Source: Rhabdophis nuchalis
Taxonomy: Eukaryota; Chordata; Lepidosauria; Squamata; Natricidae
Assembly: GCA_039707465.1 (NCBI GenBank)
Contig: CM077644.1
Location: forward strand, 101,819,375 to 101,883,374
DNA length: 64,000 nucleotides
Direction of reading: 5' to 3'
Shown here: positions 12,201 through 27,300 of the stretch, in pieces
Numbering within the stretch: the stretch's first letter is position 1
Layout: the number at the start of each line of letters is the position of its first letter
Program-made: the position numbers and the translations under genes
The notes under the pieces: generated by a model
Told to the model about the DNA's origin: nothing
The model's database searches: none
The model's input: only the letters and a program-made list of their open reading frames with translations

Positions 12201-15200
12201 GATTTCGCCACTATTCCGGAGAGCTTTGAAGTCAGAATATAAAGTTGATAAGCAGTTTAAACTAGCGGTTTGGGCAATCCAGCTCACCATAAATATAATG
12301 CTGGTTATGATTATCAGCCCAGCTGATTCCAGACATAAGAAGATAACATCAGGAAGTGATTTGCGTTCCATTTTCAGAAGGCACTGACCACAGAAAGACT
12401 AAGTCTTGATTATAGAAGGACAGCCCAAACCTTCTACTATCCCCAAAGAGGCTGTGGCATAAAAAAATCAAGGTTTTTTACTGTAACACCCTGATGGGCA
12501 GCTTTGCTATTTTCTTTTTAGGAGTGGAGATCTGCATTTTCCCTCTCCAGAAGCGATGGAACAACTTCAGTCTCTTTCTGCCTCAACCTAGTAACCTTCA
12601 GTTGAGCTCCTTTCCTGTAACGACAGTGCTGGGCTGCTACGGTTCCTGCTCGATATAGTACAAAATGTTCCCAAGTGCAAAAGTAAACAAAGATCTTTGA
12701 ACAGCCAACTTGCTCGCAAAGACAAATCAAATGAATTGAAAGGGATTTTTCCCCTTTTTATCTCAATTTATATTCTAATTATATCACCCCCATCCATCCA
12801 TTTCTAAAAACAACATACCACAGTGTGGTTTAAAACTGGGAACTGGTAGGAAATTTCAAAAACATAATTTAGAGAAATCTACAGTAGGTAAGTCTATTTT
12901 TCTTCAATGTACAATATTACTACATATGGATGGATCCAAATATAAAGGTAGACAGAAATGAGGAAGAACTATCTAAAATTTATTTACAGGATATCAAACA
13001 CTTGTTCTAATCATGATGTATTGTTCTAATGGTTAAGGTGGTGTTTCTCAACCTTAGCAACTGTAATATTTGTGGGTTTCAAATCCCGGAATTCCTCAGG
13101 GAACAGTTGGAAGTCTGCACATCTTAAAGTTGTCATGGTTGAGAAACACTGGGTTAAGGTCCAAATTAGAGAGAGAACTCTAGTTTGAAGTCCAATCTGC
13201 AATGGAAAACCACAATATAATCCAGAGGTTGGGAACAATGGCTCCTTTATGACTTGTGGACTTCAACTCCCAGAATTCCTGAGCCATGGCTGAGGTTGTG
13301 TAAAGCCCATAAGTCATAAAAGGGCCACCATTCCCAACTTCTGATGTAATCCTATGTGCTTCACAGGATTGTTGTTGTGTGGGTGGGTGGGATGGAGGAG
13401 GGAATACTACATACACTACCTTAAGATCCTGGAAAAAATGGGGGGGGGGGGGAACCTAACAAATGTAAATACACACTTTCAGTAGATAAGTGAAGTTTGA
13501 AGTACCATTAATTTTCAGCACATTTTGTACTCTCAGTCCTATTTAGAGTTACCCAAAAAGATTTACTTATAGCATTTGGCAATATAACATGCTTCTGCTG
13601 TATTATATATTGTGATTTAGTAACGCAGGGCGGGAACAAGGCCTTCCCTTAAGCACCTAAGATCCAAGCTATATATCATACTTGGCATATAAATATATCA
13701 TATTCAACCTAGAAATGAGTAATTAGTATGTCTGCTGCACTATAAAAACTCTAAATATCTCTATGGTTAATTCCAAAAATGAATTCAGCTGCCAAATGGA
13801 AACTAAATACAAATATTCAAACTTATTTCAAGGGCAAGTAAGCTCATCATATTAGAATACTTCTATATTGGACCAATATAGAAATTCCATAGGAAATTGG
13901 AGCATCAGTTTGATCATCCAGAATAGATCAAATGTTCCTGTTTCACTATACTTTTTTTTAATGTATAACTATACCTGGCCACGCATTGCTGTGGCCAGGC
14001 TGGTTAAATGGCCAACCAATCTGTGTGTAGATCTACACCTGCATACATACAAACAACCACCGTATAACCCTCAACCTACCTACCTACTGTATTTCTCCCT
14101 ATCTATCCCTCTACCAACCTACCGCATTTCTCCCTCTCTATCTCTCCCTCTACCTACCTACCTACTGTATTTCTTCTTTCTCCCTCTATCTACCTACCTA
14201 CTGTATTTCTCCCTCCCTCTCTCTTCCTCTACCTACCTACCTACTGTATTTCTCCCCTTCTATCTATACCCCTACCTACCTACCTACCTACCTACCTACC
14301 TACCTACCTACCTACCTACCTACCTACCAACCTACAGTATTTCTTCCTCTCTGTCTATCCCTCTACTTACCTACCTACTGTATTTCTCCCTCTCTATCTA
14401 TCCCCTATCTACCTACTGTATTTCTCCCTTTCTACCTACCTACCTACCTACTGTATTTCTTCTTTTCTCCCTCTACCTACCTACCTACCTACCTACCTAC
14501 CTACCTACTGTATTTCCCCCCCTCTCTCTCCACCTACCTACCTACCTACCTACCTACTGTATTTCTTCTTTTCCCTACCTACCTACCTACCTACCTACCT
14601 ATCTACCTACCTACCTACCTACTGTATTTCTCCCTCTATCTATCCACCTACCTACCTTCCTACTGTATTTCTTCCTTTCTCCCTCTACCTACCTACCTAC
14701 TGTGTTTCTCCCTATCTATCCCTCTACCTACCTACCTACCTACCTACCTACTGTGTTTCTTCCTATCTATCTATTCCTCTACCTACCTACCTACCTACCT
14801 ACCTACCTACCTACCTACCTACCTACCGTATTTCTCCCTATCTATTTCTCCCTCTATCTACCTACCTACCTACCTACGGTATTTCTCACTCTCTATCTAT
14901 TTCCCTATCTACCTACCTACTGTAATACAATAATACAATAGCAGAGTTGGAAGAGACCTTGGAAGTCATCTAGTCCAACACCCTGCCTAGGCAGGAAGCC
15001 CTACACCATTTCAAACAAATGGCTATCCAACATCTTCTTAAAGACTTGGAGTGTTGGGGCATTCACAACTTCTGGAGGCAAGCTGTTCCACTGGTTAATT
15101 GTTCTAACTGTCAGGAAATTCCTCCTCAGTTCTAAGTTGCTTCTCTCCTTGATTAGTTTCCACCCATTGCTTCTTGTTCTGCCCTCTGGTGCTTTGGAGA

Positions 15201-15267
15201 ATAGCTTGACTTCCTCTTCTTTGTGGCAACCCCTGAGATATTGGAAGGCTGCTATCATCTCCCCTAG

Positions 15268-15311
<44 letters not shown>

Positions 15312-18300
15312 ACCTGGGAGTTTGCTATCCTCTGTGTTTTGGCCCTTTTAGGCCTCCATACACCGTGGAATTTTGGAGGGTTATTTGCTGAAGAAGCGAC
15401 AGTTGGAAAGCAACCGGATGGGTGGAGCTACAGGGAGGTGAAAACCTGATCAGTGGGTACATTTTACATTTGTGTACCTTGCACATGACACACAAGTGCT
15501 AGCCACGAAATAAGTAGGTATTCTATTATCGGAAGTCCTTGGGAACATTGTGTGAAAATTTTGTGTAAATCGGTCCAGTAGTTTTTGAGATTAGCGGCTT
15601 TGTACAAACTATTTTACATTTTTATTTATATAGATAAGATTTACATGCCTCTTTTCATTCCAGAACTGGAGATGAAATACATAATTTTTCCTTCTCTCAA
15701 GTCTTCTCCATTTCAATAATCCTGAGAGGTATTTAGGCTAAACGTGATTGGTCTAACTTCACCTGGTGTGCTTCTATAGCTGAAGGAGAACAGAAACTGC
15801 ACCTCCCACTGCCAACACAATACCTTATCCAGTACACCAGAATGGCTCTGGGTGCCTAGTAATTAAAAGTTAATTATTGCTTCTTTATGTGTCTTTTGAT
15901 TGCACACTGTCTACTTTATATGGAGAAGCAGATTATATATAATGTAACTCTCTGAATACTTTAAAAAAAAAAAGATTATGGGTTCCATAGTAAACTCTGG
16001 AGAAATTTTAAGATCCAGGATAGTCAAAAGAGCATGCTAATTAGTAGAGAATCCCATATACTTTGCACAGACATCTGTAATATGTCACAGTAGTGTTAGA
16101 AAGATGCACACCATTATAGGTAATCCTCAATTTATGAGGATTGAGCCCAAAATTTCTGTTGCTAAAATTTGTTAAGTGAAAATTGACCCATTTTACAACT
16201 TTTCCTACCACACTTGTTAAGTGAATCACTGCAGTTCTTAAATCAGTAACAAAGTTTTAAAATGAATCTGGCTTCCCCATTGACTTTGCTTGTCAGGAGG
16301 TCACAAAAGGTGATCACATGAACCTGGGGCACTGCAACCATCATAAATATGAGTCAGATGTCAAGCACCTGAATTTTGATCACATGACTACAGGGATGTT
16401 GCAATGGTTGTAAATGTGAAAAACGGTCATAAGCTCTTTTTCAGTGCCTTTGTAACTTTGAACGGTCACTAAGTGAACTGTTGTTAAGTTGAGGATCTGT
16501 ATATCATACAAATATTGCAATTATGCCATGACATGATGCCTGATGCAACCGCACAAGTCATGTTATGGTGTCATGATGCAGTGTCATAAATTGTTGTCCC
16601 TTTCCCTTACAGAGTCAAGATTCCTTGTCCAGGAAAGAGATAACTGCCATGAAATGACTGTGTCTCACTTGGATTGAAATTCCTTGTAGTGTTCCTTATT
16701 CAGCAAACCGCTGACCTCAAGCAGTTAATCAAGGGCAAAACCACTGCGGAAGATTGTTCAGATGGAAAGGACAGATAGACACAGGAATAGCTTCATCTCG
16801 GAACAATCCCCACTCTCACCTATATAGGCAAAGGCAACCAAAGCAAGAGAAAAAGACGCATCTCAAGAAGTCAGGAAGAGAATTGTTACAGAGCCAGGGT
16901 CTGCGGCTGATGTTTTGCAACGCCAGGTCCGTTGTCAACAAAGCCCCCCTCATTAGTGACCTTGTGTCAGAGGGGGAGCCGGACCTGGCTGGTATTGCGG
17001 AAACCTGGTTGGGCCACGAGGGAGGACTTCCCCTCGTTGAAATGTGCCCACCAGGCTACCGCGCTTTTCATCAGCCTCGGGCCCTAGGCAGGGGTGGTGG
17101 GGTAGCGGTCATTATCAAGGAAGGCCTTGAGCCGAGAAAGACCATTGTGCCTCAGACCACCGGCTGTGAGTCCCTCTGCGTGAAGTGGGGCCTAGGGAGG
17201 CAGTTGGGCTTGCTGGTTGTATACCTGGCTCCCCGCTATGTAGCAGCAGCCCTGCCCGAGCTCCTGGAGGTGATCGCTACGGTGGCAGTTGAGACCCCCA
17301 GACTTTTAGTCATGGGGGACTTTAATCTGCCATCGTTGGGCGAATCATCCGAGGCAGCTCGGGAGTTCATGGCTTCCATGATGGCCATGGACCTGACCCA
17401 AGTAATTCAGGGCCCCACCCACGAGGGTGGACATACGCCGGATCTCATCTTTGTCTCGGGCCAATGGAAGAGTGATCTGGGTATAGGGGATATAGCCATC
17501 ACACCCTTGTCATGGTCAGACCACTCACTTCTCCGGCTCGACTTTCCGACCGCTGCTCCCCTCCGCGGGGAGGTGGAACCAGAGTTACCAATCTGGTACC
17601 GCCCCAGGCGCTTGATGGACCCAGATGGGTTCCAGACAGCGCTTGGGCCATTTCCTGTACCCCTGACCCGCACCCCGATGGAGGACCTCACGGCCGCATG
17701 GAACATTGCGGCCGTGGGAGCCTTGGATCGGGTCGCGCCCTTGCGGCCTCTCTTGTGGCGGCGAACCACCCTGGCTCCTTGGTTCACTGAGGAGCTGCGG
17801 GTGATGAAACGCCGCAAGAGATGCCTAGAGGGAAGATGGAGGTCTACCCGCTCTGAATCTGACCGGACACAGGTAAGAGCCCATTTACGGACTTACATTG
17901 TGGCGCTGAGAGTGGCCAAACGTCATCATTGTGCCACTCTCATAGCATCCGCAGAAAACCGCCCTGCTGCCTTGTTTGGGGTGACCCGCTCCCTCCTTCA
18001 ACAGAGGGAGCGGGAAGCCCCGCTACAGGGTAGAGCAGAGGAATTTGTGACTTTTCTGCAGGAGAAAACCGCTCAGATACAGAGTGAGCTAGCCCCCATT
18101 CATGGCCCAGTGGGATGCCACGAGAGAGATCTTGTTTGGGAGGAGTTTGACTCCGTTGCTTCCGAAGATATGGACAGGCTACGTGGGCGACTGCGAGCCA
18201 CCACATGTTTATTGGACCCGTGTCCCTCCTGGCTTGTACTGGCATCCTGGGAGGTGACACGAGGCTGGCTCCAAGAGGTTGTCAACGCATCCTTACATGA

Positions 18301-21300
18301 GGGTTCCTTGCCCGCTTCCCTAAAAGAGGCTATGGTGAGGCCCCTCCTTAAGAAGCCCTCTTTGGACCCAGCTCTTTTAAACAACTATCGTCCAGTCTCC
18401 AACCTTCCCTTTTTGGCGAAGGTTGTTGAGAGTGTGGTGGCACAACAGTTTCCCCGTCACCTGGAGGAAATTGAGTATCTAGATCCGCGCCAGTCCGGCT
18501 TTCGGCCCGGGCATAGCACCGAGACGGCATTGGTCGCGTTGGTAGATGATCTCTGGAGGGCCAGAGATGGGGGATGTTCCTCCATCCTGGTCCTATTAGA
18601 CCTCTCGGCGGCTTTCGATACCATCGACCATGGTGTCCTATTGCATCGGCTGGGGGGGTTGGGGGTGGGAGGCACCGTTTTACGGTGGTTCTCCTCCTAC
18701 CTCTCTGGCCGATCGCAATTTGTGTTGGCAGGAGAGCAGAGGTCGACCCCGAGACCCCTCACATGCGGGGTGCCTCAGGGGTTGGTCCTCTCGCCTCTCC
18801 TGTTTAATGCATACATGAAGCCGCTGGGTGAGATCATCCGTGGTTTTGGGGTAGAGTACCATCTGTACGCTGATGATACTCAGCTGTACATATCTACCCC
18901 AAACCACTTCAACGATGCCGTAGCGGTGATGTGCCAGTGCCTGGAAGCCGTGCGGATCTGGATGGGAAGTAACGGACTCAGGCTCAACCCGACCAAGACC
19001 GAGTGGCTGTGGTTTCCGGCTGCCCGATTCAACCAGCTTTCTCCAACGCTGGCCATAGGGGGCGAACATCTTGCCCCTGTGGATGGGGCGCGCAATTTGG
19101 GTGTCCTCCTGGATACCCGGCTGTCTATGGAAGAGCAAGTGACAGCCGTGGCCAGGAGGGCGTTTTACCAGGTTTGCCTGGTTCGCCAATTGCGCCCCCT
19201 ATTGGATCGGGACGCCCTTCGCACAGTCACTCATGCCCTCGTGACATCCCGACTGGACTATTGTAACGCTCTCTACATGGGGCTTCCCTTGAGGTGCACC
19301 CGGAGGCTTCAGTTAGTTCAGAATGCAGCCGAGCAAGCAATTATGGGGACCACTAGGTTTACCCACGTTACACCACTCTTGCGGGAGCTGCACTGGCTGC
19401 CTGTTGTCTTCCGGGTGCGCTTCAAGGTGTTAGTTATCATCTTTAAAGCGCTCCATGGCTCGGGACCTAGCTATCTGCGGGATCGGTTTCTGCCCCATAC
19501 ATCCTCACGGCCTATTCGCTCCCACAGAGAGGGACTTCTCCGGGTGCCATCCGCTAGACTTTGTCAGCGGGCGACGCCCAGGGGAAGGGCTCTCTCTGTG
19601 GCGGGCCCGGCCCTCTGGAACGACCTTCCCCCCGATATCAGAACGACCACGGACCTCCGCTCCTTCCGTATGAAACTGAAGACCCATCTTTTTCGACTGG
19701 CCGGCCTTGGATAGTCTCTCTGTCTATGGATTTCAAATGTATTTTTAAACGGGATTTTAGTCAATAATTTTAGCACGGGATAAATTGTTTAATTGTGTTT
19801 TAAGTTATGTACTTTTGTATTTATTGTTCTTATTGTTTTATTTTTCCCTGTGCACCGCCCCGGGTCCCTGTGGGGAGAGGGAGCGGTTAATAAATTCGAA
19901 TTTATTATTTATTATTATTATTACATACCTTTTGTTACTATCAAGAATGCTTTTAAATGTTCCAGAGTTAACTGAATAAGCCACATGTAGCAAGATTATT
20001 CAACATATGAGCAAATATGTGGCAAATAAACTAATAATTACTTTATTGTGTAAATTAAATGTTTGTCCAAGATTCTAATCATTATCTACATTGACTGGAC
20101 TGATGTCAATTTCCCGACTGCTGTAATACATAAATATATACATGAATAAATGTACTTAAATCAACAGAGGGTGCACAGATTCCTGCATAATAAAATGCCA
20201 CTAGAAGACTCGTTTGTTTTTAAACTTTGTCCAATCAACTAGCTGAAAAGTTTTAGCCAACTCAGATATGTTATTATGTAACTGGTTTTAAATAGGTTAT
20301 TTGAAGTGACAAGCAGAACAACTCCTTTGGAGAAGGATAACGTACTAAATGACACTTAAAACTACTCCATCTTATTATTTTTGCAGTCTTTAGGAATCAT
20401 ACTAGATCTAACATCAGGGCATCCTTTTGGAGTATATTTTAGGGGAAAAGAAAATTCAGAAATAATGCATAGGGGAATAAATTTAAACCACCTTCTTATA
20501 CCCTTGCAAATCATGGAATACTAAATTTTGACCTCCTGTAATCTATGTAAGTTTCTATTCCTGATATCATCAGAGGTCTACATTTGTTTTCCAAACCTGA
20601 TGCCCTTCACAATATGTTAGAACACCAACTCTGACAATTTCTCCATTCTACAGAATTCTTGAGAGCTGTGGTTCCAACACAGATTATGTTGCAGTCATAG
20701 CATGTGGTGTGGTGACTTTCTGAAAGGCATCAAGTTGAGAAAAACTGTTCTAAGTCACAATATGATTTATAATATATGATGTGCCTTATCGTGCAAACAC
20801 AAGCAATTTTCAGATGCATGGACTTCAGTTGTTACATTTCTACAGTTAAGCAAACAATGACTCAGTAAAATATGTCTAGTTCAGCCCTTAAGACTTCGTG
20901 ACACATGGATCCTTCATAGAACACATAACAGATTTGACAATACAGTTAATAAATCCTCTGAAGCTCATTCAGGGTTATGGTCTAGAAATACAAAAGCCAT
21001 GCCAGCATGCAACCAATTAAGATACGTCTGTAGAAGAAATGCTGCCTGGGGTTTATAATGGTCACATTCACACATTGCTTTAATCCAGAGTTATCTTAAT
21101 AAAATATTTATTGCATATATACCCACAGCTGGTAAGGTTCGCAAACTAGCTGAACTCTAAAATATGATCTACCAACAACAATAGCTCAATTTAAACTGCA
21201 TGTTTGGTCAAAGCCAAGCAAATCACATCATGGATTTGTGAACTTAGCTTTTCATGAGCACTGTCCAAAATCCTTTGTTCTTTCATGCTACAAGATTTCA

Positions 21301-24300
21301 TGTTAACACATAAGTAATTAGATTGTAAGGAAGTCCCTTGTTATTTCAGATGCAATAAGAATTAATTTCAAAGTTAATGCTTTGTAGAAAGCATTAACCT
21401 ATCAGTGGGATAGGTTGACCAGGCCATGCTGTACAATGAGAAATATCTGACAAATGAAAACAATTTCTTTTTATTATTTATGGGGTTGCTGAAGTATTTA
21501 TATTAGCAATTTATATTAGCAATGGGTTTAGAAATTGTTTTACCCAGATGCAGGCACACACAGTCACAGAGGCACCAATGAGGATGGCAAGTGTACGATA
21601 ATGTCATCATGTACTGCATATTCTGCGGCGTACATACTTGTAACAGGCATTGCGACATAAATCACATCTGAATGATGATCTTATCATATACATGTCATTC
21701 TGATACCTCACAACTTGTTATTATGGATATTGCTGTGTAGATTAAAATGATGCTTATGTTTCTAATTACACTTTAAAACAAAAACAGGTACTTTGAAACA
21801 GCACAGGTAAATGTATGGCATACAATGTCATGGAAATCTACACATGCTAGACACACAATGCAATCCTGACAGCCTAGACTGCTAGTTCATTCTGTTTGGT
21901 GCCTACACGTCTAGCCTTGGTATACCTTGGGGAGTGAACTATCTTTACACCAGCATCTCTTGGGTTGCTGGCTTTTCTAGGCTCCTCCGTTGGTCTTGCG
22001 TCATGTTGTAATGCCTCACATCCAACCAGGTCCAATGCCAGATCCTGCTCTCTGTATACATTTGAAGTCACAATGGCACTGAAAAAACTGGTTTTCACTC
22101 ATGACCATTGCAGCATTTCCATGGCCTTGTGATCAAAATTTGGTGCTTGGCTACTGGCATGTATTTATACCAGCTGCACTGTCTTGGGGTCATGTGATCA
22201 CCATTTGTAACCTTCTCAGCTGCCTTCTGACAAGCAAAGTCAATGGGGAAAGCCATTAATGACTGCCTGATTCACTTAACAACTGCAGTAATTTACTTAA
22301 CAGCTGTGGCAAATAAGTCATAAAATGGAGCAAAACTCATGTAACAACTGCCTTGTTTAGCAATGGAAATGTTGGGCACAATTGAGGTTGCAAGTCAAGG
22401 ACTATCCATAATATCATCCTGAAATATGCTATGGACACATATGACTTCAATATGGCATACAAATGAATGCAATGAGTGCCCAGGATGCATTTAATTCAAT
22501 AAGGGAAGGTTACATGACAGCATAGCTTTAAGGTGCTATAGATAAAGTCATTCAGCTAACTTTTTAGGTGTAATGGTTTAACATGCTATAACAGATTTTC
22601 TTTTCCAACTCAAGCTACTTGTTCAAAATTCAAAGCAATTCCCAGTCAGGCTGAAGTGCCTAGTCAAAACTGTATTCCTAGAGTTGAATCTCTGAAAATT
22701 TATTTTCTAGAAGATATTCTAGACCTGTCATTATTAAATCAGTACAACTTGAATCTAAATCCTACCTTTAAAAATTGACAATGTCACTCTACTACTGTAT
22801 ACCCCAGAATCATAAAGCTCTGCTAAAACAAACTAAATGGACCCATTAAGTCAATTCACTCTGCTGGATTATATTTGAACAATGCATATTGATTGCTAAA
22901 TAGGACCTAAAAGACTACTGAAATTTTCTTCGTGACGTTTCCAAAATAAGTAATTTATAACAAAAGTTCATTAAATATTATACTATATTTCAGTGTTGAA
23001 TACACAAATCATGCTATCTTTTAATTTTATTAACTATGGTTTGCTGATTAAATCGCAATTATTTTGATCCATACGTTTTAAACTAATCAAACACAATTTC
23101 CAAACCATAAAAGACAAATTCACAATTGTAAACTAAAAATCAAACAAACTATATTACATTGTCAACCTGTGTTGTAATTGGAGCACCAATTACTGTAAAC
23201 CTATTTGCCATTTAAGAAGTCAAAAATACAGACTGAAGGATACTTTGTTTTTAATTTTATCTTTCTTTGCCTTCAAGGCACTTTTTGAAATAATGGAATA
23301 AGCATAGATAAGACTTCAAAATAATAATGCAAAGCCCATCCCATATCTTCCCTACAAAGATAGTAGTGATCTAACTTCGGAATTGCAATAAGCATTATTG
23401 TGATTATAGATAATCATATCTCTATCTCTCTATGAAATACTTTAAAATGCACTGTCAGTGTTTTTGTAGCATCGCATCCAAGGAACAGTAGGTTTTTTTG
23501 AATGTTACAATAAAGTCACTGTAAGGGCCCGGACCAAATATTTATTTGTTTATTTAGAGTTTTTCTAGAGCATCAATACATTTATCTGAAGCCCCTCAGA
23601 ATCTTAACAACTCAGGCATTAGGAACGCGCTTAAAACATTTCCAAAAGTACAAATCAATTTGCCCTTCACTAAAGATTCCAAGAATAAGGGAGACTAATA
23701 CTGCTTAGTAACAGGGATGCCAAACTTACATTGTCACAGTGGCATCATGTGACATATTTGGACGTTTCCCTCCTTCGCTAAACCGGGCAGGGGCAGAGCC
23801 AGCACGTGACGCTTTTGGCCCTTGGGCTGTGAGTTTGAGATCCCTGGCTTAGTACTATATAAATTATGAAAACGGGTAGCATAAACCACTTCCTTGCCAC
23901 CAGTTCTAACTGCATGGCTTACTAATAAACCATGGTTTGGTTTAAATGAGTTAGTATGTTGCACAAAGATACCCTCCGTAAGGCCGAGAGCTTATCCAAT
24001 TTCCTCCATCATTCAATTGATAACACTTAGTTGGAAGGCAACAAATTGGCTTACTTGCTGCCAGGAGCAACAGGAAAACAGCAGTTTTGATAACAACTGC
24101 TGGAGAGGGAGATACAATGGATGTACCTACGTATGTATAGTCTATTTTCATATTGCCCGATAATAAGCAACATTTCCTGTTGATGATTCTTATAAGAATT
24201 AAGAAAATCTTACAGGATCAGTATAGTTTGTCAAACTAAATAAGTGTTCCATTCTGTGTTCAGAAACACAATCGTTTCTAAGCAAAGCTGCTTAGGATTG

Positions 24301-27300
24301 CCTAAATTGACAGGGCATTGATTTTTGTATGTTGATGGCCCTGCATGCAATATTACAGGGGTTCCCAATCCCTGGGTCACAAACCAGCATCAGTCTGTGG
24401 CCTGTTAGGAACTGAGCTGCACAGCAAACCCAACTCTAAACTGTGTATGCAAGGAATCTAGGTTGTGCATGCCTCCCCCTCCTCCAAATCCATGGAAAAA
24501 TTGTCTTCCATGAAACTGATCCCATAGGTTACATACATAGGTTGGGGACTACTCAATATTTGTCATTGATGAGATTCATTTATGCCTTGCATTATACCAC
24601 AAGGTGGTTTGGCTGCTTTTTGGGCTGAATCCAGCCTCTGTGCTTTGTATAAATTCACTTAATTAAGGCACATATAACAAACCGTAGTTCAAGAGAATAT
24701 AGTTTGGTGTGATGTATTAATGAATCCTACGATTCTCAGTCCTTTTGCTTTATGAAGGTAGCAAAAGAGGTGAAAGGGCAAAGAACCACACTGAATGTTG
24801 TGTTGGACAACCATGTTGTAAGAAATATAATTTTCAGAGCAATGACATAGAGATGCACAAACATAACTCCAAGAGTTTTTTTTTCTAAGAAAATTAGAAG
24901 AGTGATTCATTCATACATCCTAATGAGCTGCCATGGGTTGGTTTTTTAAATAGCAATTATGGTGGCCTCACAAACAACAATAAGCCATAAAGCAATGGTT
25001 CCAAACTGGAGTACCTAGATTTGCACAATGCATCATTCCAAAAAATGTCAACAATAATGGATAAAACATGATCTTATTTTCAGATGAGGCAATTATCAAA
25101 ATAGGCAAAAGATGGGCAACTTAATGACTATAGTTCTTAATGATAACAAACATCTCCACCACTGACACCATAAAAGAACCTAGAGCAGAATACAAATTTT
25201 TAAAAGCTATATTTAATAAAAAGAATCAAAAGTAAAACAAGTCCCCATAAAACAAAAAATAATAATTATACCCACTAGAGAGAAGGACTAAAACAAGGAT
25301 TCATTTTAAACAGCAGTCAGGGAATCCAGTCCAGGAGCAATTGTGGTAAATGCCCAGGAGAAGAAACATGTTGCCAATTGTCAAGTAAAACAAGACATCA
25401 TGAGGGCCCTAGAAAAGTTTCCTAACTTCCCATGAAGAAGGCCCTACTCTAAATTGAGAGTCAGCTTCATTGGTGGTGTTACTTGGGCGATATAGTGGGA
25501 GGTAGTCTTTTACATTTCATTAAATTCAACAAGATGTTGATATACTGCTAAGCACTGGTGTCCAACATTGCCTTCATGTTCACTATAGCCTCTGTTCACT
25601 AGCCAATCCCCTATGGAAGATGGCTACAAGAAAGACAGCAATAAGATGAAGATGACAGGGAACATCCTAGAAATGGTAGCAGGCAGCAACTTGTTTGATT
25701 TGCCTTCCATCAAATGTATAATAAGGGGCAATTGACATTTTAGCAACAAGAATGTTACAGTTCTCTCATAGCAACCATTTTCTGAATGTATTCTCTATTA
25801 CACTTGCAAATTTCAAAGCTACCAATTGAATAGGCTAGAAAAAGAGCAATCGGTCAAAACAGAAGCATTTTTTTTATCAGTAGCAGTTCCAATTCAAGTA
25901 TGAAGTAAATAATGTCACAAAACAACAGTTACTTCGGAAATCAAAATGAAACAATTGGAGTACTATGAAAACATAACACAAAAGCCACATTTACACTTTG
26001 GTAAATTGTCTGTTGTTTTTCTGAATAGTAAGCCCATATGTTTACAAGACCTATGACTCTCTCTGCGGAGAGTAACTGATTTGAGAGGAGATGTTATAAT
26101 GGTCTTCTGTTTCTGGAATCATTTTCTAAATTTTGCTTCATGCAAAGAAATAATATGCTTTTGTGTTTCACATTGCATACACTTATTTGTTATCCTTTCC
26201 TAAATTATCTTTGGAATCTTAATTAAATCGATCCAAACCAGGACAACTATGGACCGTTTAAATAATGTCTCTATAAAATAGTATTCTGCATTTGTTCAAC
26301 AGAGTAAAGTTTGTAAACAGAAAACAGCTTGTATGTTTACTAAACCCTTTATCTTAGAATAAATTACACATTTCTCCAAGTTGGTCATGTGTGACTGTTT
26401 ACTTGGAAATTATTCACTGACTTCAATGAGGCATAGTGCCTCTATGGGACACAATGAACACATAGGATTGTAGCTTACAGTTCACACATTCATACACATC
26501 ACCTGATTTTGGTATATTTGATGCTTGTACTATTTTGGTGACTAGGAGCTGAAATTTAGGAATGTGGTTTCACTTGTTTACCAGACAAGAATTATTTCAA
26601 CATTACCACTATGCATAATTAAAATGTTTTTCAAGATTGTACCTGCAAAGTAAAATCCTATGTGGCATATAATAACAGTATGCCATTTCTGAAATTTAGG
26701 TATTGTTCTAAATTTCCAGCACATCAGCATTTTTAGGCACAAGCATTCAAAGAAGGGGAAACACAAGGTCTTGAAAGATAATAACCCCCCTGCCCAAACA
26801 GACTGACAGTTGAATGTAAATCTAGCTACTCACTTATACCTTAACTTGATAATTTGTAACATCCACTTCCCACAGGATACATATTCTAAGAGAGGTACCA
26901 TCTAATCTTTTATCAGGAACAAATCACAACTGTTATCTTGTTACATTATATATTAAATTCAACAGTTGAAGAGCTGAAAGTAGAAAGGTACTCTTTCCCC
27001 ATTATTCTATAGTAGACAATAACAAAACAGAGGAGAGAGACTGAACAATGACAGATGGTGACCTTGTAATGGTTTGGGAGACGCCTCCATTATTTATCAT
27101 TGCCTTCTCTGTTAATATTGTCACTTCTTCTTTCTTTTTCTTTTTTTGTAAATATTCCCTGAAAGCTTTTGATGGGGGGAAAAAGCTACTCTTCTCCTTA
27201 CAGCCTACACTGCAATCAAAAGATGCTCCTCCTTTTCATACTTATTTCAAGCTTCTCCCAATGGATTAGACAAGGAGAAAACCCTGAGCATTGTTTCGAA

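Larger units (their letters stand above)
13969..15634 (-). mobile_element. Nonautonomous Helitron copy 2, divergent, with nested CR1 piece and long TACC array
   Basis: On the minus strand the 5' TCTATATAAATAAAAATG starts at 15634. The 3' hairpin (GGCCAC/GTGGCC) is at about 13977-13996, and the worn terminus reads ATAG, ending at 13969. Flanking bases are again A and T. The 5' 250 bp is a diverged version of copies 1 and 4. Inside lie a TACC/CTAC array of about 840 bp and a CR1 fragment. The 357-codon reading frame through the array (Tyr-Leu-Pro-Thr repeats) is an array artefact. Confidence 0.72.

Noticed and set aside
12123..12371. An 82-codon minus-strand frame with a good ATG context and a hydrophobic segment ([15 protein letters not shown])
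   Set aside because: No family match comes to mind, no splice sites or promoter are evident, and frames of this size occur by chance many times in this window.
13868..14941. A 357-codon plus-strand frame rich in Tyr-Leu-Pro-Thr
   Set aside because: It is the translation of the TACC/CTAC array in a Helitron; a 4-bp repeat is open in all frames when it lacks stops.
17407..19189. Long minus-strand frames opposite the LINE ORF
   Set aside because: They are shadows of the plus-strand reverse transcriptase frame.
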